A DNA stretch of 64,000 bases from Gordius sp. MW1. Lineage: Eukaryota > Nematomorpha > Gordioida > Gordea > Gordiidae. Each line of letters begins with the position of its first letter. Positions within the stretch are counted from its first letter, which is position 1. The translations under genes and the position numbers were made by a program. Of the stretch, positions 13,130-23,571 are shown in pieces. The stretch spans positions 19,118,001 through 19,182,000 of the forward strand of contig OZ038530.1 of assembly GCA_964036665.1 (NCBI GenBank), in the 5' to 3' direction. Under the pieces are notes generated by a model that worked only from the letters and a program-made list of their open reading frames with translations, did not search any database and had not been told where the DNA came from.

Positions 13130-14960
13130 GTTTTACATTTCCAAATTAATGTACTAGATTTATCAAACGCTTTTTCTAGATCAATAAAACACATGTGCAA
13201 ATCCTCCTCCCTTTCTTTAAACCGTTCTATAAATCTTTTAACATTGTTCAGCATCTGCTATAGACCTCTCCTGTATAGATCCAAATTGGTTGCCTCAAAT
13301 TTTAACTAAACGCCCCTTTTTCGATCTTTTTCCTACACCTTAAAAGTGTGCCTCATAAGCTTTATCCCTCTGTAGTTGTTACAATCATGAATATTCCCTT
13401 TCATCTTGTATATCGGTGTCATATAGTTATCCATCCACTCGTTAGACATTTTACCCGTTTTCAAAATATTGTAAAAAATTTGCCTTTTGAAGCCTTTTAT
13501 TGGTAAGTTGTCCGGTTCAAGATCTTTTCCTACTTTAGTTTACCCAGAACAACTTTGACCTCGGTTTCCATGATCTAATTCGCTAGGTCTAATTCTCCTA
13601 TTATACTTTGATGGTTTTGATCTTCGACAAAGGACTCCTCAATTAATAAATCACTAAAATAGTCTTACCATCTTTGTAAAATATATCTGCCGTATGTTAG
13701 CTTTTCTCCATTTTATCCCTTGATTAGCCGGCCTATGTAATAATTTTAAGCTCTTGACTTTGCGATTTTGTAGATTTTTCTCCTCCCTTTGAGTTAATTT
13801 TTTTATATTTTTTTACACCTTGTTTTTAGCTTTTGCTAAGTATTTTTAGCCAATTTTTATAGCTATTTGGTAAGCTGACTTATCATTACTATCCTTGCAT
13901 TTATACCAAACTTTGTACAATCTCTTCTTTTACTGATACATTTTTGTACTTCTTCATTCCACCACCACTACTCCTTGAGAATTCTCTTAGTAGGCTTGCT
14001 TTCACCTAATATTGATTGTCCCGTTTACCGCATTGTGCAGGCTATACCATTCCATTGATTCTTACACAATGTATTTTTCATAATTTCAGCATGTCTCATT
14101 ACTTCTTCATAAAATTGTTGAGTATTATCCTTTAGTCTCCTCCATTTTAGTGTAGCCGCCACTCTTTGTACCTTTTGCCCTTTATAGTCCATCGCCAACA
14201 GCTTGTCTTGACAAGCCAATATTTCACTCGATAATACCTTTACATTTTGAACATTCTTTAGGTGCTTTCTGTTGACGAGAAAGAAATCTATCTGAGTGGT
14301 ATGGCTGCCGCTTTTTTACGTTATAAGGTGCATTTGTCTCTTTTTGAATAAGGTATTTCCATAGCTAGATCAAAAATTTGAGCCATTACTTGATTCGTAC
14401 CTCCTTCATTTCTTAGGCCGAAACCCCGACCATCATGATTCTTTTCATGTGCTCCTCTTAATTTAACCACGTGTACATCGAGGTGCGCTCTAATAACTAT
14501 GAGTCCATCTTGACCAAATTAAAAAAGAGTATCTTTAAGCTCCATTCGAAAACAAGCTTTTCCACCTCTGAACAATCACTATGAGGAGCGTATGCTGATA
14601 TAACGTTTATTGTAACGGTTTTAAAACAAAGCTGTCTTTTACGACGGTTTGGTGAAATTCTTCCGATAACTTTATACCGACGCCATTCCGATGCGTTTCT
14701 CTGCTTTAATACATTTTCATCAGTCACCTATATATTTAGCTTTGTGGCCCTTCCATTTGGCCTCTTGATACAAGAAATATCGACTTTTCTCCTCCTTAGA
14801 ACGAGTCAATTCTCTGCGCTTGCTTGCCATGGTACCGATATTCCATGGCCCAGACTTGATCCTACGCCAACTAATGCCCTTAACCGCTTCCGTTTCCCAC
14901 ACATTCTAGGCGAAGAAGCGCGGGTCGCTTAAGGGGAAGGCCCTAGCTTGGTTTTCAAGT
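13130..14960 (-). pseudogene. RTE endonuclease and RT N-terminal part
   Basis: From 14902 downward the frames contain NIGTMASKRRELTRSKEE and EAKWKGHKAKYIGD. At 14727-14497 they contain TINVISAYAPHSD, matching the N-terminal endonuclease of RTE elements (GTMTGK..., QETKWKG, NVISAYAPQ). Farther down come linker sequence and the start of the RT domain, ending near 13150 in a FIDLEKAFD-like motif. Frames are broken many times. Confidence 0.8.
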
Positions 14961-15468
14961 TGTTTCTTTGTTGTAGTATACATTTGGTTTATATGAAAGG
15001 AGAGAGTATAAATATCCCGGCTTTCCACGCCTGACGAAACTATGTAAGATTTGGGCGCTTGACTACCTACTATTCTTTATGATGCCAGCATATTGGTGAA
15101 TTTAACTTTGGTTTAGACCAACTCGTATTGATACTAGCACTCCCTCAGGAATTTTTGTCTGTCCTTTAATAGGAACCATGATAATAGGATTAGAGATCTG
15201 CAACGGGCCGTTTTTAGAAGATCGCTCCGCCCGTACCCGTTTTCAAAATTTCAAGGCCCGTCCGGGCCCGCCCGTAATTTTTTTTCAGCACTTCAGGCCC
15301 GTCCGAGCCCGTCCGTAAATTTTTTAGGCCCGTCCGAGCCCGTCCGTAAATTTTTCAGGCCCGTCCAAGCCCGTTAAAATATTTTTTAAGCGAACTCCGC
15401 GTCCGGCCTAATTCATCAAAAATTTCACAAAATTTTATTAAATTTTATGACATATTCATAGAAAGATA

Positions 15469-17319
15469 TCAATAATTATCATGTAAAAATAATAAATCAT
15501 CAATAATGTCTGGTTTTAGGCGAGTTCGCCTTTCTTCTACAAGCCTTCCTGCCGTAGAAAAATTTCGCTCGCTGGTGGCACTCGTAGCCGGTATACATAA
15601 TATCATATGTGCTAAATGTGCTAATTTAGGATATCTATTAAAGGATAAGATTAATTTTAAATATAATACTTGTCCTCTTTGGCTTTCCACCATTTTAACA
15701 GATCGAAATCAGCCTCAATAGTTTCATCTAAATATTGACTAAACTCATCCGCCACAGGATTATGATCATTATCTTCCCATTCAGAAAAAATTGTTTTCGG
15801 TCTCTTACCTTATATATTTTTATATATTATATATAAATAAAAAATTGTAAGTACTTGCGAGAGATGTCTTTGAGCCCAGTAAAACAGAAGATTTTCTTAT
15901 ATAGACAAACCCTTCTTGCTCTATAATATTTCTTATATCTTGATATATGTCTAGTTTTTCTGCTTCAGGTATCATCTTCATTTGTCTAAACTTCGGATGC
16001 AAGACCGAAGCTATTTTGTGATACCGATGAACTACCATTTTTTCTTTAATAGCTTCTTTTAAACGGTTCTTTATTATGTTGACTTGTCCGCCGTATAAAT
16101 CATAATCCGACATCGCATTAATTAATTTAATTTTCCATAAGAAGACATATGGTAGGGTTGGTTCTAGATCAGCCTCCAACTGAAGAGAAGCCTCTTTAAA
16201 CGGCTGCAAGACGTCTATTAAAGATTTCAACAACATTTTATCTATATATTCCAGATATGAAAGTTCATTTCGTTGTTCCAAGATAGCTTCAACTTCGTCA
16301 TAGACCTTATAAATAGACTTCAAAAGGGTCAATTTTGAGTTCCATCTTACAATTACATCTTGATGCAAGGTATGGGACAGCTTGCTATTGAGTCCACTTT
16401 GTTTGAAATGCCTGACTAATTCTTTAGAGGCATTCATGAGTTTATAAATAACCGTGGCTTCTTGATTTAAGAAAGAATCATTAAAGGCCATTTTTATCAT
16501 ATTATTTATAAGGTGGGCTGCGCAATTTAATCTACTATAATTTGCTAATGCATTGACAATGTTAGCACCCTGATCAGTGACAAATATTAATTTACGGGCT
16601 TCTTCATTGGTAATGCCAAAAGTCATTAATTTGTTTAATAATTCATTTCTAATATTCTCCCCTGATTTTTTTTCATGCTTAAAAGCAGTTGTAAATAATA
16701 TTTTTTTTCTCAGGCTAACATTTATATAATGAATACTTAATGTGAGAAAACTGATTTTTGTATAATCACATGTCCACATGTCTGTTGTGGCCGCGCAAAG
16801 CCCTTTCTGAATGTAATGTTTTATATCTGGAATTATAGAAAGTCGAAGTCTTTCAGCCTCATCTTTCACATGGCGGCTTATAGTTGATGGATGATTTATT
16901 AACCCCTTAGTTGACAAACTATCTACCAAAAACTGGCAAAACCCAAGAAAACCTTCTCCTGCTAAAGTTTCGAATGGCCGTAAATCTTTTGAGCAAAATT
17001 TTATAGCCTGATTTATGATTGATATTTTAATTTTTTCTTCTTTTAAGGGGTTTATTTTATTCATATAATGATCTAGTGTTAGGCTATTTTGTCTTTGGGT
17101 TGTACATTTGTGGCGTTTTAAATGTGATGTACCATCTGCTGATTTATATGAAAGTATTTTTTTGCAATTTTTGCATATGCAGGCACTAACTGATTCACCA
17201 TTAACATCCATTAAAGGATCAAATTGTTCCCAAACTTTACTTTTAAGCTTGTGATTTAAATTTATTTTATATACACCTTTTTCATAATTAGATATGATTG
17301 TGGACAAATTATTTGACAC
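15469..17319 (-). CDS. hAT transposase, intact, 3 exons
   Basis: Read as exons 17319-15855, 15808-15670 and 15634-15469, the gene encodes 589 residues without a stop. The two introns are 46 and 35 nt, both GT...AG, and the phases match. An N-terminal BED-type zinc finger is visible (CxxC in ICKNCKK, then HLKRHKC, residues ~45-75). The RNase H-like core has TTDMWTC (first Asp), FVTDQGANIVNAL (second Asp), NCAAHLINN and VRWNSKL. The C-terminal dimerisation/catalytic segment is CIPATSATSERNFSTAG, with the expected Glu. Length and motif order fit Hermes/hobo-type hAT transposases (about 600 residues). The start is the first ATG, just upstream of the BED finger. If the micro-introns are not spliced, the product would lack the catalytic Glu. 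Confidence 0.85.
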
Positions 17320-18279
17320 TATAATAAAATTTAATAAAAAAGTAAGGATGTATCAAATCAATAACTTTTATTATGTTGCATATATTAATTATAGATTAAG
17401 CCTTTTAATATTAAACTGTTAGTTTCAAAACAAAAAATACAATTATTAAAGGGATTAGTAAAGCAAAGCGATATAAAGCCAAATATTTAATAAAAATATC
17501 CAGAAAAAATACCTTTTTCAACCAAGCTAAATCTAGTTAATATTGTAAAATTAATGATTCAATTAACATCCATTAAAGGATCAAATTGTTCCCAAACTTT
17601 ACTTTTAAGCTTGTGATTTAAATTTATTTTATATACACCTTTTTCATAATTAGATATGATTGTGGACAAATTATTTGACACTATAATAAAATTTAATAAA
17701 AAAGTAAGGATGTATCAAATCAATAACTTTTATTATGTTGCATATATTAATTATAGATTAAGCCTTTTAATATTAAACTGTTAGTTTCAAAACAAAAAAT
17801 ACAATTATTAAAGGGATTAGTAAAGCAAAGCGATATAAAGCCAAATATTTAATAAAAATATCCAGAAAAAATACCTTTTTCAACCAAGCTAAATCTAGTT
17901 AATATTGTAAAATTAATGATTCAATTAACATCCATTAAAGGATCAAATTGTTCCCAAACTTTACTTTTAAGCTTGTGATTTAAATTTATTTTATATACAC
18001 CTTTTTCATAATTAGATATGATTGTGGACAAATTATTTGACACTATAATAAAATTTAATAAAAAAGTAAGGATGTATCAAATCAATAACTTTTATTATGT
18101 TGCATATATTAATTATAGATTAAGCCTTTTAATATTAAACTGTTAGTTTCAAAACAAAAAATACAATTATTAAAGGGATTAGTAAAGCAAAGCGATATAA
18201 AGCCAAATATTTAATAAAAATATCCAGAAAAAATACCTTTTTCAACCAAGCTAAATCTAGTTAATATTGTAAAATTAAT
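17201..18279 (-). repeat. 362-bp tandem triplication of transposase 5' end
   Basis: Three nearly identical 362-bp units start at 17201, 17563 and 17925. Each contains the first ~37 codons of the hAT transposase plus its upstream leader, so the ATG is present three times. Only the copy at 17201-17319 is joined to the rest of the gene. The leftover copies end in TAA-rich sequence. The triplication lies wholly inside the element, so it would be mobilised with it. Confidence 0.95.
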
Positions 18280-18670
18280 GTAGAAAAATTTAAAATAATA
18301 TAACAAGAATAATTTGTCAAATATTTAAGCACTAGAATTTTAAGGCAAAGGAATTAAACTTAATCAATAACAAAAAAATACAAAGCTAACAAAAAGTTAC
18401 ATTTAAGTTTGTAATTAAAGTTAATTTCAAAGATTAGAGCAAAAATATTTATGAATTTATATGGCACTAATAATAATAGTAATTTGTGATAAAATTAATC
18501 ACAAAAGTGTAATTAAACTTACTTATAAAAGAATGAAGTTATAGTCTTAAAAATCAATAGCAAATTAAAAAAAGGTCAAATTTAGCGCTTGAAAAATGAA
18601 TGAATGCTACAGGATATACAAAATTTAGAAGTTAAAAAATTAATCCTAAATATTTAATAAAAATAATATA

Positions 18671-18698
18671 TTAATTGTTATGCAATTTATTGGCTCGC
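18671..18698. repeat. Recurrent motif attaattg-tatgcaattta
   Basis: This copy lies inside the hAT element near its right end. Related copies lie at 10779-10806, 33471-33491 and 63882-63908, and shorter forms inside the satellite-like array (~11200, ~11500). Three of the four full copies continue into -tggctc. Confidence 0.6.
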
Positions 18699-19095
18699 TT
18701 TTTGTTTTTTCTAATTGTTTGATGTTTAAGTACCTTTGTAACTCCAAGACCTTTTATATAATCTCTGGTTCGTTTAAGCCCGTTTATAAAACTTCAGGCC
18801 CGTTCAAGCCCGTTAAAAAAATCTCAGGCCCGCCCGAGCCCGTTCCATTAATTTTTAGGCCCGTCCGGGCCCGGCCCGTTAAATTTTTTATGATACAAAG
18901 CCCGTCCGTACCCGTCCGCGGGCCGGGCTTTTAGGCCCGTCCGCGGGCCGGGCCGGCCCGTGCAGATCTCTAAATAGGATGACCCTACCAGTAACAAACA
19001 TAAAATTGTATTTCGCTACCAAAGGTATAGCTTCTTGGATCACGAGAGTACACAAGCTTACCACCACTGCAGAGTATTTCTGGCTTAATTGAGGC

Positions 19096-19940
19096 AAATA
19101 TAACTAATATAAACATAAATTTTGTTTAAGTGTATGGAAGTACATAGCGCGTTATATTAGAAAAAGAAATTGCTGTTGTCTTTGACTTTAAAGGAGAAAT
19201 TTGGTTCAATTGGGATTTACATTTACTAACTTTGCAAAAAATTCTGCTCTCTAACGCTTAATACAGCATAAATTTTTAAATGCAATAAGTCACATAATTC
19301 ATTTTCAGGAAACACCCTAAACATTCTCAAGACTAATTGACCCCCAGAATTCATCCTGACTTATTTTATATCTAGTCATCGACGAATAATGTATTTAGTG
19401 GTACTATTTATCATATCTTTCGCTAACCCGTTCTCAATTAAGATTATTTAAATTATGGGTTTACATATTTAATCGGCTAAGGCAAATTATGTAAATAAAG
19501 TATTGGACATGGAGGTAACAAAAAGATACGAAGAGGACGACTTCGTGCCACGTGAAAAGCGCAAGTGGACAAAGTTATGAAATGTAAGAAGAAAAATCCG
19601 GTCAAGATGGAAGACACTCATCAAAACAAACCCCACGATTGGGATCAACTGATTGATAAAGTAGAAGATATTAGTTAAGAAGAAGGAGGCTACAGTCACG
19701 TGGTATTGACCAAGAAATTATTATAAACATTGTACAAGCACCTCAAATAAGATCTCACAGAGGCTTGGTGACTTTTAAGTTTACTTTCCTCTAATGGATG
19801 CCAAAATGTCCAAAAGAAAAATTCATTGACTGACACAAATGTATTGAAATTTCTTAGCTATTCTATTTAAACTAATTAGCCACAAAAAGGGGAAAATTAT
19901 TTAATTTTGTTTATAATATCTTTATATGTATTACCCTCTA
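19096..19940. other. AT-rich segment, no gene recognised
   Basis: A patch near 19500-19640 (plus) reads as charged peptide (EVTKRYEEDDFVPREKRK) but is stopped within 30 codons. No family was recognised. It may be a transposon relic. Confidence 0.4.
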
Positions 19941-19956
19941 TTAACCCTCCAATGTA

Positions 19957-21685
19957 GGGGAGACCGGGGCTATCTCGACCATAAAATTTCAAATAGGCCT
20001 GGACAAAAATTGTCAACCGATTTACATAAACTTTTTTTCGAAAAATGTTCTTGTCCACAGTGTTTATCAAAGGAAAAAAATTATAGCAACACAGTTGATA
20101 GATTTTTCGTAATAAAAGTTCAAAAAAAGACAACTCGTATAAATTCTAAAAATGACCGGGGTTAAGGCGTTCTTCAAAAGGGGCTATCGCGTCCTCTCTT
20201 ATATTAAGTCCTAATTATAGCAACACAGTTGATAGATTTTTCGTAATAAAAGTTCAAAAAAAAGACAACTCGTATAAATTTTAAAAATGACCGGGGTTAA
20301 GGCGTTCTTCAAAAGGGGCTATCGCGTCCTCTGTTATATTAAGTCCTAAAACTATAAAATATTTATTTGCATGTGCTTAAATTGCCAAAATATTAAATGT
20401 ATATAGTCTTTTGCAACTTATAAAATTTAATATTATTATCTAAATGTGTTTTATCTATGATTTATATGTTTAAATTATGATATAGACTAAGTGCATGGCA
20501 TAAATTGTAAAAACATAAGTTTATACAGGCTTTATAAAGTGTTAAATGATAATTTTATTATTGGATATTTGTGTTTTTTATATTAAAATTAATGACTTGT
20601 GAATTTGCTTAAATTGTAAAAATACTAAAAAGTTTATAACCTATTAATATAAAGCTCTATAAAATGATTTATGAAAAGTGCCTTTCCTAAGATTTTTGTT
20701 TTAGAATCACTGATTTAAATGCTTTATTGATACCAAAATGTCATATAAAGTTGATAATTATCAAAAATGGAATTAAGATATACAATTATTGCATACAAAG
20801 AAAATATCATGATTGCAACATGAGCCATGAATTTTCTTTCTAGTATTCTTTTCTGGGCATTTGGCCACCTTTTCTTTGCCATTTTTTATTTGGCTATTAT
20901 GTGAGTATTGTTGATATTTGCTGCCAAAATAGGATGGGATAAAGTAATTCTCTTGATTATTGGAAGTTTGATATACATTGAGATTAAATGATTCACTTGC
21001 ATTGGAGGAATATAGGGTTTACACTTTCTTCATTATAAATTTGTAGGTTAAATAGCCAAATACCACATGATGTTAATCCTTTAAAGATAAACATATTAAT
21101 TATTGGTAATTACCTGTTTCATCCATGTTTCACAGGGTAAGTATTTATTGGTGGTTAATAGAGCTGAATAATTCTTAAAAAAGGCATCAACACTTAACAT
21201 ATTGAAGCTTGTGGCCCTTGAAATGCTAGGTTTGTTTTTCGATGGTAATTAAATTACGCACCATAATCAATAATGAATGAGTGAAAGGGAAACGATAGCC
21301 CCGGCCGCGATAACCACAGCATGATCATTGCACTTTAAGTTGTTTTTATAGTTGATTAAACTCGTCAAATTTATAAATTTACACATAAATATAGTAAAAG
21401 AGTCAATACTTATTACTTTAGTATATGTTTAAAGTTGGCGGAACAATTAATTTTTGAATAATTGACAAAATTCTAAAATTTCAAAAAGGACGTTTGAGCC
21501 CCGAAAAATTTTATTTTCTGCATATTTTTTTTGTAATAAAAGTTAACCCAAATATTTTTTGTGCCCAATATGTGCCCTAATAGAGTACAATTAAGATTAA
21601 AATTTGAGGTCAAAATAAGCATAAATGACAAAATTAATTGAGAGGACGTGTATAGCCCCGGTAAAGGAATAGCCCCGGTTTTCCC
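19957..21685. mobile_element. TA-flanked DNA element nested in piggyBac
   Basis: The ends GGGGAGACCGGGGCTAT and GGGAAAACCGGGGCTAT (right end, complement) are inverted repeats, flanked by TA at 19955-19956 and 21686-21687. Its insertion splits the left end of the piggyBac-like element exactly at AATG-TA-CTTAT. It is about 1.7 kb. On its minus strand around 20905-20780 a short frame (VAKCPEKNTRKK, then HGSCCNH and VCNNC) is rich in paired cysteines, as in zinc-binding transposase tails. The TA target suggests the Tc1/mariner/pogo group. Confidence 0.8.
20081..20349. repeat. 134-bp tandem duplication
   Basis: Two near-identical 134-bp units start at 20081 and 20215 (ttatagcaacacagttgata). They lie inside the TA-flanked element, near its left end, and each contains a ggggctatcgcgtcc block that echoes the element's terminus. 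Confidence 0.9.
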
Positions 21686-22480
21686 TACTTATGGGGTCTA
21701 AGAAACCACACGAAAGTTATAATTTAACACCACTTAAAGAGTTTTAGATTTAGAGATTTGGTTTTTTTAGAGTTTTTATAATTATGCAAAAGCTACATTT
21801 CCTGAAAATTTCATAAGATTTGCCTCAATACGTTTGGAGATATAAACGTTTGGGGTCCTATAAACCCCATAAGGTCAATTAAGAAAGTTTTTTTTTATTT
21901 TTTATCAAATTTTTATTTTATTTTTTACTTAAAAATAGTAATTTAAGCATGTGTATAACATTTGGATCAATATCGCTTGTTATATTTGTTTATAGAAAAC
22001 AAGATTTTCGTGCAATAGGCGTCAAAACCCTGTCTGTTTTGATCACACTATAATATTTTGCGAAAATTGCAGCGAAAAATGCGAAAAAAATGTCGAATTT
22101 TAGAGTCTTCTATTTTTTTACTGTATAATCATTTTACCATGAATGCATGTTTTTTATATTATTCAAACCTTCTTTTAATAAAAAAACATTTGCTTTTTAT
22201 ATTTCTACTAACTATTTGGTCTCCATTACAAAAATAAAACATATATTTTGGTTTTTATTCATTTTCTTTGTGTTTGGTAAATTGCATATAATTAGAATTA
22301 CTATTTATAATTAAATTATTTTTTTTGCAAACCTATAAGAGGCTTTAATAAACTTATATTTAAAATTTGAGAAGTTTTACTCCATTGATTTTAAAATTAT
22401 GATCATTTTAAGAATGGAGTTTTATATACCCCATAAGTCACTTCAGGGTTGGGATTTCTATAAGTACATTGAAGGGTTAA

Positions 22481-23571
22481 TTAAGAATTGGATTTCTGGC
22501 ATTATTAACTTAACTTACTATCCACAGCTTAGACTAAACCTAAATGCTCAATGAACCATTGAATCATGGGCGTGCCAGAATGACGAAAAAAATTTTTTTT
22601 CAATGCAAAAACCATTAAAAGTTAAAAAAAATTATGTTTTGCCCCCTCCCCCTGATTGAACTTTTAAACGTTTCGCCCCCCCCCCCCTTTAATTCAAAAC
22701 CTGGCTAAGCCCATGCATTGAGTGTAGCCAGGTTTTGAATTGTTAAGGTAAATGTCGAGCTCTAGTTTGCTAGTCCTGGCAAAATATTTAATACTCTCTT
22801 CGTTATATAAATTTTAAAAAATTTTTAATGATATTTTTAAAGCTTGTATTAATAAATTTATTTTGGCTAGTTGAGATAGATAGATGGATTTTTAATTAAA
22901 GTTATTGTTTGTACAATCTGTAACATAAAAACAACGTTAAAATTAAAGAATATACAAAAAACTGTTAAAATAGCATTATTTTGACGTTTAATAAATAGAA
23001 TATATTTTTTATAATTTATTCATAAGTATTTCTATGGGCGTACGCGTAGCTAAAAAAAGCGCTCCCTTTTAACCTATGCAAATCTTATATTTTTTTTATT
23101 TCCTTCATCTTCACAAAATATGTATTTTTAAAAATAATAAATGATAAGTATTATAAATAATTTGTAACAATTATGTCTAAAATTAAAATAATCGTCATAT
23201 TGCCTCCCTAAATTATAACAAACCTTTCCTACGCCTTCCTTGGATAAATCTTGTCTAAGCCAATGTCTTTATCACATAAAATGAAAAAGATTTTTGAAAC
23301 ATGATTTGGCGAGTTTTTGGCATTTTTAAAACATTTTAATATTAAAGGAACCCAAGTTGAAAGGCTTGAGGTCAACATGAATTCGCCTTTTTACTTTTTC
23401 CATTTGTTTTTCAATATATTAAAAATGTTATCAATCAAAATAATGGGCTTATGGTCAGTATTTGACAGCCTAGACTATAAGACAGGTTACAAAGTTGCAA
23501 CAATGATTTTGCACATTTTGTGAATAAAATCAGGAAATTTTTAAGGGATATTATTCTATTTTTTTGTGACG
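22481..23571. other. Segment upstream of the gene cluster
   Basis: It contains one MITE (22565-22715) and otherwise AT-rich DNA. A frame at 23317-23523 has no recognisable domain and does not resemble the upstream exons of the sister genes at 27.8 and 33.3 kb. Confidence 0.45.
22565..22715. repeat. G-rich MITE, family B
   Basis: The ends catgggcgtgccaga and acctggctaagcccatg are inverted. The C-runs and the acttttaaacgtttcgccc block place it in subfamily B, in reverse orientation. Confidence 0.75.

Larger units (their letters stand above)
15191..18972 (-). mobile_element. Full-length hAT element with 8-bp TSD
   Basis: Terminal inverted repeats begin TAGAGATCTGCA on both sides. They are flanked by a perfect 8-bp duplication AATAGGAT (15183-15190 and 18973-18980). 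Both subterminal regions (about 15205-15400 and 18777-18960) are unusually GC-rich and made of repeated aggcccgtccgagcccg blocks, in opposite orientation at the two ends. The element carries one transposase gene on the minus strand. Excising the element and one target copy restores a continuous RTE leader, which confirms both boundaries. Confidence 0.95.
9985..19095 (-). mobile_element. Decayed RTE-type LINE, twice interrupted
   Basis: The minus strand carries RTE-clade landmarks in the right order. 5' leader-like sequence lies at 19095-18981 and 15182-14990. An AP-endonuclease-like region follows at 14960-14300, then reverse transcriptase N-terminal sequence at 14230-13130. FADDT-type palm sequence and the C-terminal region lie at 10690-9985. 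The 5' leader is split by the hAT element at 15191-18972; removing the hAT and one target copy rejoins it. Between 13.13 and 10.69 kb the body is replaced by a satellite-like array and AT-rich DNA, with part of the RT palm lost. Stops and frameshifts occur throughout, so the copy is dead. Confidence 0.8.
19945..22476. mobile_element. piggyBac-like element with TTAA target
   Basis: The ends CCCTCCAATGTACTTAT (left, after removing the nested insert) and CCCTTCAATGTACTTAT (complement of the right end) match. Both are flanked by TTAA (19941-19944 and 22477-22480). A CCC terminus and TTAA target duplication are diagnostic of the piggyBac superfamily. Without the nested element the unit is only about 0.8 kb, so it is non-autonomous. 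Direct and inverted echoes of its end motif (ggggtctaagaaacc, aaaccccataaggtcaatt, taccccataagtcac) recur inside. Confidence 0.85.

Noticed and set aside
13150..14960. Host gene for a craniofacial-development-like protein
   Set aside because: Such annotations are usually RTE endonucleases; the fragment sits in RTE order with reverse transcriptase sequence downstream and is broken by stops.
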